A stretch of DNA of 64,000 nucleotides from Furcasterigmium furcatum (GCA_001599815.1 BCIA01000001.1:124001-188000), one strand, 5' to 3'; counted from the first letter of the stretch, positions 42,452 to 54,490 are shown. The notes: generated by a model from the sequence alone, not told the origin. Program-made: numbers and translations.

Positions 42452-43357
42452 CTAATCGGTCAAATTGTAGATCTTCTGGATGTCGCCGAGGATGGCGGCG
42501 AAGTCGATCTTGAGGTCCTTGAGCAGGCCGTCGCGGAAGTCGAAGACCCAGCCGTGGACGATGGGGTACTTGTTCTCGGCGTAGGACTGCTGGACGGCGG
42601 CGGACTTGATGACGTTGCGGCACTGCTCGACGACGTTGAGCTCGACGAGGCGGTCGTAGCGCGCGCCCTCCTCGGGGATGGCGTCGAGCTCCTTCTCGTG
42701 CAGGCGGTAGACGTCGCGGATGTTCCGCAGCCAGGGGTTGAGGATGCCGAGGTCCTTGGGGGTCATGGCGGCCTTGACACCGCCGCAGCCGTAGTGGCCG
42801 CAGACGATGATGTGCTTGACGTGGAGGTGGCGGACGGCGTAGTTGATGACGCTCATGACGTTGAGGTCGATGTTGTTGACGAGGTTGGCGATGTTGCGGT
42901 GGATGAAGGCCTCGCCAGGCTCGAGGCCGGTGATCTGCTCGGCAGGGATGCGCGAGTCGGCGCAGCCGATCCAGAGGTACTCGGGCGTCTGGCCGGCGGA
43001 GAGCTTGGAGAAGAACTCGGGGTCCTTCTCGGCCTGCTTAGCGGCCCATTCGCGGTTGTTGGCGAAGACGCGCTCGTGCGACTGCTCGAGGTACTTGGCG
43101 ATCTCCTCGTCGGTGGCCATGTTGGGCGGCAGGTTGGAGGGTTTGGAGCCGGAGGAGGAGGAAGAGGAGGAGGAGCTGCAGGGTCTAGAGAATGCCAATT
43201 GGGCGAGGGGGAGGTGTCTCGAGGGGTTGACGAGGGCGGTTGGAGCTCTCGGAGCTGAGGGTCGGATGTGGTGGTGGAGGTGGTGAGTCAACGGTCGTCT
43301 GGAGGTCGACGAGAGGAGGAGCGAGAGGCGGGAGGGGCCGGCGCTTCCTTTAAACAT
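42452..43357 (-). CDS. Beta-class carbonic anhydrase with N-terminal targeting extension
   Basis: A single exon of 301 residues. Zinc ligands are Cys132 (CADSR, with the Asp134/Arg136 dyad), His188 and Cys191 (CGHYGCGG), so the active site is intact. It catalyses CO2 + H2O to bicarbonate. The first about 79 residues are Ser/Arg/Leu/Pro/His-rich with almost no acidic residues, which is a mitochondrial presequence pattern; it includes a poly-Ser run. A second in-frame ATG at 43120 (MATDEE) starts exactly where the usual cytosolic enzyme begins (about 222 residues), so dual localisation by alternative starts is plausible. Beta-CAs provide bicarbonate for carboxylases and pH control. Confidence 0.95.
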   Translation of the reverse strand: MFKGSAGPSRLSLLLSSTSRRPLTHHLHHHIRPSAPRAPTALVNPSRHLPLAQLAFSRPCSSSSSSSSSGSKPSNLPPNMATDEEIAKYLEQSHERVFANNREWAAKQAEKDPEFFSKLSAGQTPEYLWIGCADSRIPAEQITGLEPGEAFIHRNIANLVNNIDLNVMSVINYAVRHLHVKHIIVCGHYGCGGVKAAMTPKDLGILNPWLRNIRDVYRLHEKELDAIPEEGARYDRLVELNVVEQCRNVIKSAAVQQSYAENKYPIVHGWVFDFRDGLLKDLKIDFAAILGDIQKIYNLTD

Positions 43358-44390
43358 CTGTGGCCTGCAGCTGCGATGGAGGGGCGTGCCTTCCTGCTTC
43401 GGTCACGGTGCAGTGGTGGTGTGGTCGGGGTCGAGTGGACGGGTGTCGCAGCTGGTAGCTACTTCCTTACAGGACGAGGGAAGGAGCTGGTGAGGGTCGG
43501 TCGAGATGGACGCGAAAAGGTGGGATGGGTGAAAATAGAAGGGACCAGATTGGGTGCGTGGGATGCCAGAAAGCCCCCCGGGTTCCGCTCCCCTGCCGGG
43601 AATTGCCGCATCAAGCCCTAAATGACGCTCGAGCTGTTTCTTTCGGGCGGGCGAACAGCTCTTGGTCGATCCGTTAGCGTCGTAAATTATGTCTCCCAAG
43701 ATTCCAGGTTGGGGGTTGGCGGCCGCGGGAGGTTTTGTTGAGACAGTCAAGACCTTCAGCGATGTCGGGACGCCCCCAATTTGGCGAGGGGATCCCTAAC
43801 AGTCCTGCCACTGCCGCGGCGTCCGGGCGTGTTAGCGGGTACCGCCACCCCTGTCGCATCGTCAATCTTGCGCAGATCGTGGGGTTCGTCGGTGGCATCT
43901 CCTCGCAGATTTGCGGTGCACTGACTAAGCATTTTCGTCTGATCGTGTCCTCGCACCTTATCTTTGGACACTGACGGGCCACGTTTGTTCGGGGCCCGAT
44001 TTAGGATGTTTCTTCTTTTCTTGCACTGCCATCGCATCGCCATGCTTGGTCTTTTCTGCTGCGAGGTGATCATCGTACAACCAGTTTCAGGAGGCCTCGG
44101 CGTGTCAAGCCAGATATCAAGATAGCACCAAACCCCACCGGACGTCCGGGTCTGTCTCTTGGTCTGGTCGGTCCTTGGCCCCGGTGAGCGAGGTGAAGCC
44201 GACAGTGACAGCTTCGCCCGACGATTTCCGCATAACCGAGGCAGCTCGCCATTTGGATATGCATAGCCATTTCTGTGTCCTGACGTCGTCGATGACGGAA
44301 GAGGACCAGAGAGTCTGCAGTCCGAAACATGTCAGGAAACGCCCATTGACTAACACGCCATCATCTTCGTGCCCCAGCTGCCTCCCTATC
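43358..44390. other. Intergenic, no gene seen
   Basis: About 1 kb. It holds the carbonic anhydrase promoter and the 3' side of the second methyltransferase. Open frames have no domain character. Confidence 0.45.
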
Positions 44391-45558
44391 TCATCCCTTT
44401 GGCTTCTGTCCGTACACGACCGTTCTGCGTCTCTGTCAGTAACGCCCACCGGGCGGCCACCGGAATAACTCACATCGGCCAGTACGAGTGGATCGACCGG
44501 TCCTTCATGTCCCGCCGCACCTCCTTGAGGAAGACGTCGAGGTTCTCCTTGCTCCAGCCGAGCACCCGCGTGTAAGCCGCGGCGCTGATGCCCTCGACGG
44601 CGACCCACGAACCCAGGTTCCCCAGCGTGAGGCCGCCCAGCTCCTTGAGCTTCTTGTCCTTCGGCCACCGGTTCTGGGGCCACTTGAACTTGACCTCGAC
44701 CACGTTCTCGAAGCCTTGCGCCTCCATCTGCGCCTTGTACTGGCTCGCCGACAGAACGGACCGGCCGATCACCTCGCTGCACGCCGTCAGCGTCGTGATC
44801 CAGTCGTGCAGCGCGGAGCCCTCCTTGAGCGACCCGTCGTCGCTCGTCAGGGGCCCCGGGTCCGCGACCTCCATCCAGCCGCCGGGCTCGAGGTGCTCGA
44901 AGGCCTGCTCGAACAGCCGCGGCCAGTCGGCGATGCCCACGGTCATCATGCGGCAGTTGATGAGGTCGAACTTGCACCCGAACGTCCACGGCTCCTCGAT
45001 GTCGTCGATCTGGAACGACACGTTGGCCGGCGCCGCATTGCTCTGCGTCGGCGACAGGTCCACGCCGATGACCCTCGCGTCCGGGTACACGTAGGCAAAG
45101 TCGAGCGCCCAGATGCCCGTCCCCGTGCCGATGTCGAGCACGCTGCCGATCTCGTGGTCGCCGCGCCCCGCCGGGCACAGGAACAGGTTGTTGTCGAAGG
45201 TCAGGAAGAAGATCTCGTGCTGCAGGTCCAGCCTGTCCTGCTCGCTGTCGTCGTTGGGCACCAGGTACTGCCCGTCCTTGTAGCCGTGGTATGTGCGCCC
45301 GTTCTCCTCGCGGTACCGCCAGACCGTCGACACCACCGAGGACGTGGCGTCGTCGTCGTCGCCCTCGTCCTCGTCCGTCTGCGGCGAGCTGTCGGGATTG
45401 TCGTCGACCTCGATCTCCTCGACGATGCCGGGCACCGCCGGCTCCAGCTCCCGCGCAACCACCGCCGCGGCCGTCGTTGCCGGGGCGGCGGGTACTGGCT
45501 CTGGCTCTGGCGCTCCGGCCGCGCTGACTGGTCTGTCGTTCGCCGGGGCTGTGCTCAT
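44391..45558 (-). CDS. LaeA-like SAM-dependent methyltransferase with acidic N-terminal region
   Basis: Exons 44474-45558 and 44391-44424 give 372 residues. The last exon of 34 bp adds the family-typical tail VVYGQKP after IHSYWP, so the unspliced stop four codons after the exon is not used. Residues 1-75 are disordered, Pro/Ala-rich, then strongly acidic (TDEDEGDDDD). The fold follows: TYHGYKDGQYLVPNDDSEQDRLDLQH, motif I LDIGTGTG at 141-148, GVDLSPTQ, FDLINCRMM and LEPGGWMEV. This is the same broad family as the gene at 8124-9591, but the two share only the fold motifs. LaeA-like proteins in fungi are mostly of unknown substrate; only LaeA itself is a nuclear velvet partner. Confidence 0.92.
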
Positions 45559-47844
45559 GGCTGAGGTTGTCGATGTAAGTGCTCTTCTTCCCTGGTGTTG
45601 CTGGGGGACTCGAACGATCTCCGCGGATCCGTGCCCAGTGGACCACCGCCCGCCCTTCTCGTTCGTGGGAAAGGGGATCGTCGGTCCAGAAGGTGGCTAA
45701 ATGCAACGCTATCTCCGACGGGGTCCTCGGGCGCCCGGTCCTGGCCTTGAACTGACGATGATGAGTCCAGCGGCGTGCGATGTCGCAAGGACTGGACTTT
45801 AGGTATAGTACAGGAGGGAGCAAGCAGCCCCCCCGTTTTCTTCCCTCCCAGGAAGCGGGGTGGTGGCTTGTTTTCTATGACCACCTGGAAATGGAGAGAC
45901 GGGAAAAGCATTCACAGAGAGAGCCCGACCCCCGAAGCCTCTCCCCTCTGTCTGCCCCAGCCGCTCGGAGCGACCGCAGATGAACGGCGGCAGGCCCCCC
46001 TTGGCCCTCCCCCCGGCCCTCGTCAACGTCGGCCCTATCTCCCCCTGTAATGCAGCGCTAGCGCACCGGCCGTGGAACCTGAGCCGATAAGACGCGCCGT
46101 TTATTAGGTGGTTTACCCTGCTCGGAGCGGCTGGCTCCTCGGTTCACCCACGTTCCTGCAGGACGGAAAACGGTGGTCACCCCTATTTCTGCCTGTAATC
46201 CGAAGCCTGACCAGAACCGTGGGTTGAGGCCCCCCGGGTCTCGAACGATGACCCGCCACGTGTGGACCGAGTGCAGGTCTCCCAGGATTGCCGCTCAGCA
46301 GCCTGCCCGGACGGCCCGGTATTTGAGGCAGAACGACCATCGTCTTGGACTGTACGACGCGCTCTCACCCTGTGGTGATCCCGTCCCCTTTTCACGGGTC
46401 GTGCTGGATCAACCCCTGCCTGAGGGATCGTTTCCGAGCGCCAGGCGCCAAGCACTGCTTTGGGAGAGCGACAGGGATGCCCATCCGCCATGTCACCATC
46501 AAGCCGGCAAATGGGCACCACATGCCAAAGTACCAAAAAGTTCCAGGTGGCTGGAAACATCCTAAAAGGGCAGCTTTTTTGGGCAGGGGCTCTCGGCCTG
46601 CGCATCTTCCATCCTTTCTCCTCTCCTCTATCCACATCTATTCTGCCGCGACAGTCCGAGGTGAAGCCACAACGGATATGCCGCATGCCCCGTCATTCCC
46701 AGGAAACGGGTGCCGAATGACACCAGATCTTGATCGGCCCAGAGCCGCGGGAGCCAAGACCGGCTGTGCCGTCCAGAGACACAGGCGAGGACGCCGAGAC
46801 CGAAGGCTTCATCATCAAGTGCGGGGCAGGGGTTCATGGCACCACGAGATGGGCAGATGCGCATGCTGCTCTGGCTTGCTGTTCATGCTGATGTAGTTGT
46901 TGCTGGAACTGCGGGAAATCGAAAAGGTAGGTGTTCTGGACCATCCAAATCCCAGTAACCCTCACCTTGACTCCTCGAGGAAATTGAGGAAACAAGAGGA
47001 ATCGTCTCAATTATCTCTGGCTGGATCCAAAGTCCGCCGATTGACGGGCCGTTTCGAGGGCCGCCATCTTCTCTGCGACCCTCATGCCGGGCAGCAGAAT
47101 CCAACTCATGCTGCACCACAATCCTTTAGCGCCTCTCCGCGTGCGAGAAGGATCTATATCCAGAATCAAGCTCAATATCTGCTGTGGCCAGATCCGGGAT
47201 CTCGACCATGACTGGCTCGAGTTGTGTTTGGGGCTGCACCACCACTGAAGTACTTACACCAAGCAGGGGTTCCCCAACATTGAGGTGGGCGGCTTCACAG
47301 CCACATCCAAAAATACGACCATGCCGCCGTGGAGAAACCAACCCCAATACTTCGCAAAGCTTCATGGGAATCAGGTGAAGAATACTTCAAGTGAACGTGA
47401 TATCTGAGTTCGAGTGTTCGAGGGGAGTCGACTGAGTATCCCAGCGATAAACAACAGACGCTGGCTCACAAGACAGGCAGACTTGACATCCGACCGAATC
47501 TCGAGATGCTTGCTTGCCCCTGGTTCCTGGCGATTTTAGCCGCGAACAACGCAATCACAATTCACAGCCACAGCCCCCGACCCCCAATGCTCGTAAATAG
47601 GTACAACCCGATGTGCTGTCAACCATGGGAGCCTGGTCCAGGTAAATGATTCCAGCACATTGTTGGATACGATGCTGTCTTTGGCATCAGGGAGCAAGAC
47701 TCTCGGTGCGGATATAAAAACATCGAAGACCCCTCAGCTCGGAAGTACTCTACATGCACTCAACAGGTCAACAGATCATTCACCACCATCTCCATCTCTA
47801 CCTCACTTCTCACTTTCCCAATCTCCAACTCGAGCCTTTCCAAC
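45559..47844. other. Large intergenic region, no gene seen
   Basis: About 2.3 kb without a supportable gene. Overlapping short frames on both strands are Arg/Pro/Ser-rich and lack domains or sensible splice sites. It must contain the promoters of the methyltransferase (left) and of the small secreted protein (right). Confidence 0.45.
47713..47720 (+). promoter_or_regulatory. TATA box of the small secreted protein gene
   Basis: TATAAAAA lies about 125 bp before the ATG at 47845. Confidence 0.5.
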
Positions 47845-48221
47845 ATGCAGCCTCTCAAGTTCTTCACCATCGCCGCCCTCACGGCTTCCGCCATGGCTCA
47901 GGGCCCCCCACTGCCCGACTGCGACGGCCTCGCCAACGCTGGCTACGCCGTGCGCGACCACATCAGAGGCATCGCCGAGAACGGCTGGATGGGAAGTGTA
48001 AGAAATCCCCATACATCTGATTCCGTCCGCTTGGCTTCCCTCAACTGACCACATGCATCATTCAGGGCCGCGACGCAGTCCAGGGAGTCTCGAATGACAT
48101 CGAGAACTACCTCTCGAGGACGGTGCGCAGCTGCCACACTGCTCGCGAAATTATCTCCCGCGCATACGACTCCTATTCCGATACCGAGAACCGGAACTGC
48201 GAGCTATGGGGCGGCTGCTGA
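47845..48221 (+). CDS. Small secreted cysteine-containing protein (effector-like, unknown)
   Basis: Exons 47845-47997 and 48066-48221 (intron GTAAGA to TTCAG) give 102 residues. The signal peptide covers about residues 1-18 (FTIAALTASAMA, cut before QGPPLP). The mature part of about 84 residues has four Cys: one in PDCDG, one in RSCHT, one in NRNCEL and the last in the C-terminal GGC, so two disulfides are likely. No known domain is seen. The combination of size, signal, Cys number and a TATA-box promoter is usual for fungal small secreted proteins, some of which act on plants or competitors. No function is assigned. Confidence 0.75.
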
Positions 48222-48469
48222 GGGACAGGGCACCACTGGAAGGCAATCGACAGGCGCCACGGGGTACGACTTGGACGCGGGGTTTCTGTACTTACTCCGG
48301 GCATCATCGGCATGGCATTTAGAGGGCGTTAGCAAGGACTTGTATTCACCGGAGGGGATTCCCAGGTACGGGCTGACTGAATGAACCTATTTGGTGGCAA
48401 AGCTGCCTGAATAAGCCTTGAATGAAGTGAGATTTAAGGCAATCCTCACCATCCTCCCTTCACGCCTTT

Positions 48470-49927
48470 TTAGAGGCTATGGTCCCTCCGAAGACCTACG
48501 ACGACCTCAAGGTCTGCCTCAATAGTAGCCTCACATACTATGGAGCGAGGCTCGACTTGTCTCCGCCACCATCGCAGCCCGTACTTCCAAGGAACCTGTC
48601 CAGAAAACGGCTCCTCAGCAGCGATGCCTTCCAACACCAGCTCGCCTGCCATCGCAGCCGAGTTCTTGTCGGCAAAATACATCTGAACCGCTTCGATGGA
48701 GTAGAAGAACTTGGAAAGCAGGAAGGCAACCCAAGTTGCCCAAGCCGACATTCGCGTTGCCCCAGCCGATCGCTGAAAATCCCTGTCCAAAGCCGCGCTC
48801 CTCTCCTGCTGATACAGGTCGAAGGCCGTCTGCAAGGCGGCAGCGTCCGGGCTCCTCAGAGACACGAGCTGATTGTACAGGGCAGCGACATCTTGAACGC
48901 CGTTGTTGAAGCCTAGACCCGAGTTCGGCGTGAACTTGTGGGCGGCGTCGCCGACCAGGACTATCCGCCCGGCCCATCCGACGTGCTTGACGATCCCCTC
49001 TTCCAGGTCTGACACGCCGGCGATAACGGCCCCAGATCCGTCCTGACGGAGAACGTCCCTGACCGTGAGATTCTCGGTGAGATTCCATCCGGCAAACCGG
49101 TCGGCGAACGACGCGACGCTCTTCTCGTCGTAATGGATTCGTTCTGTTGAGGGCGAGGGAAGCTTCTCGTAAAGGAACAGCCATCCCTTCTCCCGGCCGG
49201 TCAGATACATGGCGGAGCGGTCTTTGCCTTGCGTCTCATAGCTGTCGCCGGGATCGCTGGGACGCGGGAACGACGCCCAGAGGCACCTGTAGTGCGCCGT
49301 GAACGGTGATTCCGCGTCCCAGGTGGACGCCTCTGCGCCGAGATCGAGTGCGTAGCGCCGCATGATGGACCGAGTCTTTGAGTGGGCTCCGTCGGCCCCG
49401 ACGACAAGTGTCCCTGAGTACGACGTGCCGTCGGAGCACATGACCTCCACGCCCTCCGGTTTCGTCACGATGTCCACCAGCTTCTTACCGGTAAGAACGC
49501 GAAGCCTGCTGGTTTCGGGTAGGCTCTCGCGCAAGAACCGGACGAGATCGGCTCTGTGGAAGGCGGTCAGGGCGCAGCCGAGACTTGGAACGGGTTAATG
49601 GCGTTTTGACTGTGGCAGGTCGGGCTCGACTCACTTTTCCTGCAGGCGGTCCATGGTCCTAAAGCGTCGAAAGGAATTGCTCCCGAAATCGAACGACTGG
49701 CTGTGATGCCGCAACGGCTCGCCCAGCTGTCGTAGTGAGCTGAGGAGTCCAAGCTGTTGAAAGATTCGCAGGCTGGGTGGGTTGAGGATGAGGCTGGCTC
49801 CGGAGTCTTCGAACAGATCTACCCGCCGCTCAAGGATGGTGATGTCGACGTCGGCGAGGTGTAGAAGGGCATGGGCGAGGGTGAGGCCGACAGGGCCTGC
49901 ACCGACGATGATGACCTTGAATGCCAT
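48470..49927 (-). CDS. FAD-dependent monooxygenase A (GAGPVG type)
   Basis: Exons 49635-49927 and 48470-49583 give 468 residues. The start at 49927 (MAFKVIIVGAGPVG) places the FAD Rossmann motif at once; an upstream in-frame ATG at 49951 adds only eight residues. The DG motif LVVGADGAHSKTRS and the GD motif RIVLVGDAAHKFTPNSGLGFNNG are intact. A moderately hydrophobic C-terminal segment (about WATWVAFLLSKFFYSIEAV) is seen in FAD epoxidases/hydroxylases of the PaxM-like group. It uses NAD(P)H and O2 to hydroxylate or epoxidise a ring or alkene. It is the first of three minus-strand genes (48.5-54.5 kb) likely in one pathway. Confidence 0.9.
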
Positions 49928-50444
49928 GGTGGTGTGATTCCTGTGGACCAAATGTGTGGTTGCTCTGGGGGTATATATCTCATCGTACTCCTTTAGTTGG
50001 AGGTGTCAGCATACCGGAAGCGCTGAGTGCTAACCCTTGGTTTGGCCCCATATTCTCTCCGTCTTCGTTCCGACCTTGGCATCACGCCATTCGGACTAAG
50101 GGCCTCGCCATGCTTGTCAGCGGGTTGAAACAGAGTATGGTGGTAGCCAGCGGTCAAGGGGCAGGGACATGCATAGAGTATTTGTGGGCACCGAGACCGG
50201 CCGGCTGGCTTGTGACTCTCTCAATGAAGTCAATGGCATACGAGGCACTCAAAGGCCATTACGGGATCCCGCCTCGTTTTCTCAGACCTCCACATGGTCA
50301 GTCAGAGGCCACCGCTATGGCATCTCGCCATGGTACGAGACTCACGATATGGACAAACGCATGCACACGAGCTCTTCTAGATTCTTTCCCAAGACCAGGA
50401 CCAAGCATTGAAACTCGTCTCGCCCACTTATAGTCTACCAAAGT
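49928..50444. other. Intergenic between the two FAD monooxygenases
   Basis: 517 bp: 3' UTR of monooxygenase B and promoter of A. A TATATA stretch at 49972-49977 is close to the start of A. No gene is seen. Confidence 0.45.
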
Positions 50445-51859
50445 CTATAAATTTGGCCTGATGGTAACCGATGTATCGTCCTGCTCCCACCACGCCGCTG
50501 CCTCCGCGAACGCTTTGTCTACCTACGACTCTGTTTAGACCACGAAACATGCAGCACTGGCGAACCTAAAGGCACGTACCTCGTGATAGTACATCCAGTT
50601 GTGTCTGGACTGGGAAACATTTTCGATCTGAGCGAGAATGCTCTCTTCCGCCGACGCTGCTCGAGAGAGGCTCTCCCGGTGGGCGACAGCAATCTCGTCC
50701 AACGTGCCGTACAGAGCCTTATAATGAGGCGAGCGGACTCGGTCGAAAAGAGCCAGCGCATCGTCCAGTGCCCTATTCGACCGGAATGCCCAGCCGATAG
50801 CAGCCGCCAGGGCCCAGGCGTCCTCGATGGCGAAGGCCGCCCCGGCCCCGAACGCCCCGGAGAGCGGGTGGGAAGCGTCTCCTATCAAGACCACCGAGGA
50901 ACCTTGCACGACGCTCTGGAGCCTGGAGCCGCCAAAGTAGTCGTATCGCTTGACATGCGTTGCGAGTGACAGCAGGCGCTGGACAGGCTCGCAGTACTCG
51001 CGGAAGCTCTCGACAAAGGGAGCCACGGCGGATTCCCTCCCCCATGTCGACCTGTCGCCGTCGTCGGGCTCGCGGATCCTGCAGGTGATCTCCCAGTCAT
51101 CCTCGTCGAGGGGGCACGTGTACACCCACTTGCCGTCGGTGCCATGCCAGAAGGTCATGGCCTTGGAGATGCCGTTGATCTGCTCTGCGTCGGCGGTTCG
51201 GACCACCGTACGATACGCCGTCACACCGGCGTAGCTAACGTCGTGGTCAGGGAACACGAAGGACCGAACTTTCTGCGAGGATAATTAGCACCAGTTACCG
51301 GGGCGGATGAAGACCTTCGGACGGCGCAGGCCTGACATACCGATCGGATACCGTCGGCGCCCACGACAAGATCGACGTAATCTACATGTCCATCTTTGAA
51401 GGTCAGACGGAGCCTCCCGCCCTCCTGACGCTCCACGTCAGCCAGCTTTCTCCCGACCCGGATCCGGCTCTGGTCGACCTGCTTCAGCAGCGCGCGCTGG
51501 AGTTTCGCCCGGTGAATGCGACAGGGCGCCTGATGGGGGGCCACGGTCGGCGGGGGATGCGTCTGCTTCACGATGACGCCTGACCGCCCGTTTCTGTACT
51601 GCACATCGTAGCCATCGGCAGGCCGAAAGAGGTCTCTCGTGCGAAGATGCTTCGACGCCCCCAGCCTTTCCAACAGCCTCCATGTGTTGCGCTGCAGCGT
51701 GATGCCCGTCCCGATCTCGCTGATGCTTGGCTTCTGCTCGTAGAGCCTCCAGTCGACGAAGGGAAGCTTCGCCAGCTCGATGGCCAGGCTCAGTCCTGCC
51801 GGGCCGCCGCCGATGATGGCGATCTTGATGCTCTTGCCGGGGAGCTCGGGGGTCGTCAT
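50445..51859 (-). CDS. FAD-dependent monooxygenase B (salicylate-hydroxylase-like)
   Basis: Exons 51341-51859, 50580-51272 and 50445-50522 give 429 residues, all joined in phase 0. The FAD motif IAIIGGGPAGLSLA is near the N-terminus. It is followed by GTGITLQRNTWRLLERLG, the DG motif LVVGADGIRS and the GD motif VVLIGDASHPLSGAFGAGAAFAIEDAW, typical of the salicylate hydroxylase/FAD-binding-3 group. The final exon adds VDKAFAEAAAWWEQDD, a normal C-terminal end. It catalyses flavin-dependent hydroxylation (often decarboxylating) of an aromatic acid; the substrate is not defined by sequence. It lies with monooxygenase A and a transporter on the same strand. Confidence 0.9.
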
Positions 51860-52680
51860 GGTGGCGACGGGGTTCGTGCACAGGGGAGGCCCAGGCTTGA
51901 GGAGGAGAAGTTGTCCGAGACAGCTGGCCTGCTCGCGCGAAAGACAAGACTATCGTCCAGCCAAATGAGGGCTCCGTGAATCCGCCGGCATCGGAAGCCT
52001 CGGTCTACAAAGGGTATCGTTCGACGCGTTGACCGCTGTTTGCGGGCTTGTAACCATCGTGATGGTGTGAGCGATTACAAGGGTAGGCCGCCGATGGAGT
52101 TTGTAAGTCTGATGACCGGTGGAGCGCATTGAAAACATGGTGTGAGCGATATAGCATCGCGGGAGTCCTGGCAAGATGAGGCTGCTACCTGGTAGACCAA
52201 TATAAGTATTGTGCAAGCCCGTCGCCGGATGGCGTGCTCGCTCTCGCTCTCAGTCCATCCACCGTGACAACGGACGACGTTAGGCTCGGAGAGTCACCGC
52301 CCGACACAGAGTACGATGCCAATATTCTTCGGCCCTTTGGGGAGTTCCATTCTTCATCTCGTCTTTCTCGAATTTGTGGTGTCATGGCCCGCAGGCACAG
52401 GGGTGGACGCTTCAAACACGGCAGAGCAGCGAATCTCGGTCTCAACAACTGATCCTGGCATAAATATCTTGCTACTAGTAACTACGGCGATATTACAGTA
52501 TGCTGACAAAATAAAAATTGTATAGGTCCTGGATTCCCCGACGGATGGCGTGCTTGCCCCTGGCTGGAGCCCAGACTTCACCCTCGACGGACCGGTTTGT
52601 CTCGGCCTCCACCTGAGACTTGAGAGGAGGCGGAGGCTAATTGTCGTGGCCTCCGTGGCCAAGAGACCAGGGTCTCGGAA
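51860..52680. other. Intergenic, no gene seen
   Basis: About 820 bp between monooxygenase B and the transporter stop. No gene is seen. The part next to 51859 is the monooxygenase promoter. Confidence 0.4.
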
Positions 52681-54490
52681 TCAAGAGCTGCGTCGGCCCT
52701 GCGGCTCAAAGGGAAACACGGCTGAAATGAGCGCCAGGGCCCCGAACAGCGCCGCACATACGTACAGCGGGACAGCCGTCGCGGTGTTCCCGGACGAGGC
52801 GACAAACGCCGAGACGATGCCCATCAGGCGGTTGAAGGACACGGCAATGCCGCTACCGGTGGCGCGGTGCCTGGACGGCAGCACCTCCACGGTATACGCA
52901 TAGAGGGTGCTGTAGTAGATGTTGATGCAGAAGGCTATCGCGGGGCTGGTCAGCATATTTGCTTGCTTCGAGTTCCTTTCTGCCCGGCGGCACTAGACTC
53001 ACAGATGGCACAGCTGATCCCGACGTTCTGCGCAGAGGTGCGCACGCCTGTGAATCCGAAGAAGAGGGCCATGCCGCTGATGGCGCCGATGACCATGGTG
53101 TACTTGCGGCCGAGCTGAGGGATGCCTACGAGGTAGCCCGACAGGAACGGGCCTGGAATACCGGATATGATCGTGAGGGTCAGGTTCCGGTAGGTCTCAA
53201 AGGCCGTCGTGGTCTGGTTCGGGACCCTCGTGGACAGGTAGGCACTGCGCAAGTATCAGCTTGAGGGCGATCGAGACACGAGACAAGGTAAGATGCGTCG
53301 AACTCACGGCAGGAAAACATAGAACAGGGGGTAGGCCAGGCCGGTGATGGCCCACGACAGCCAGATGAGAACGGTGCTCAGCGACGTCCTCCGGGACACG
53401 AAGAGGCCCTTGACGTGGCCATTCACCTCGCTCAAGACAGATTGCACGGTGCGCTTTTGCTGGGCTCCGCGAACCTCCCCGCATGCTCGCAGCTTTTCGT
53501 CAGAGAGCGAGCACGTCTTGCCGTATTTGTTGGCGAGCTGCTGATAATGCTGGACGACCTCTGCGTCACGACCAACGCTGAGCAGGTACTTGGGCGTCTC
53601 CTTGAGACGGACGACGGTGACTCGGAGGACTGAGGTCACGAACACCAGCGCGCCACAGGTGAACATGACATATCGCCACCCCGCGTTGTCGGACCACCCG
53701 CAGTCGTCGCCGGCCGAGCAGTTGAATCGAGGCTGGGCTGGGTCTCGCGCGTCAGCAATGCATTCTGTCAGCAACATCGAAGAGATCCAGGGACTCACTC
53801 ATGAAACCCCAAGCAACAAATCCGGCGATGGACTGGCCAAATCCCCACCATCCAGCCAAAGCTGTTACAACCCACTGCTTGTCTCCAGGGAGGAACTCGA
53901 GCAGGACTGTGGGATCAAGGATCAGGTTGCCGCCCGAGCCGAACGTCGACAGAGCCAGGAAGGCTCCCAGGAAGGGCAGGTTGGGGCTCGCGCCGGCGAC
54001 GATCATGGCGAGAGAGGTGATCCAGAGCGTCAGGTTGAAAGCCAACCTCCTGCCGATCATGTCGGCGCCGAAGCCCCAGAACAGCGCGCCGACGAGAAGG
54101 CCGACGTTCTGGGCAACGACACCAGCGTTGACGTACGATGACGGCGTCGCCAGTTCGAGGAACGCCTGGGTCCCGGTGAGACCCTGGACCATGGTGAGGA
54201 GCGAGTCAACGGCATAGCCGAAGCCGTTCAGGAAGAACAATTTCCAGTGGAAGCCAGTCCAACCGATCTCGTCGTTTGCCTGCGATGTTCTCACTGTCAG
54301 CCACACCTGCCCTATACCGTGCCACCAGTAGTCAGGGACCTACATCATTAATGAGGCGCAGCTTCAGAGCAAGGACAGGATCGTCCGAGTCATTCTCAAG
54401 AACGTCCTCTGCGTGCGAGGCATGGGGGCTCGATGGAAAAGTGTCCGAGGGGGCCTCGTTGACGATACTGTTCTGCTTGGAGAAGCTCAT
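52681..54490 (-). CDS. MFS transporter, SVOP/NiaP-like
   Basis: Exons 54344-54490, 53799-54279, 53308-53737, 53003-53244 and 52681-52934 give 517 residues. The N-terminus of about 50 residues is acidic and cytosolic. About 12 membrane segments follow, with LFFLNGFGYAVDSLL in helix 1, the loop FGADMIGRRLAFNLTLW and YTVEVLPSRHRATGSG of the sugar-porter-like fold. A long hydrophilic central loop carries RLKETPKYLLSVGR. A Cys-rich loop (NCSAGDDCGW) faces outside. The group includes niacin, aromatic-acid and other metabolite transporters. Its position next to two aromatic-type FAD hydroxylases suggests an aromatic acid as cargo (inference). TATAAATA lies 100 bp upstream. Confidence 0.88.

Noticed and set aside
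44117..45823. 568-codon minus-strand frame and 358-codon plus-strand frame over the second methyltransferase
   Set aside because: Out-of-frame and antisense shadows; the third frame has full methyltransferase motifs.
46190..46330. A tRNA-like B-box match (GTTCGAGAC) on the minus strand
   Set aside because: No matching A box, acceptor stem or anticodon arm at the required distance.
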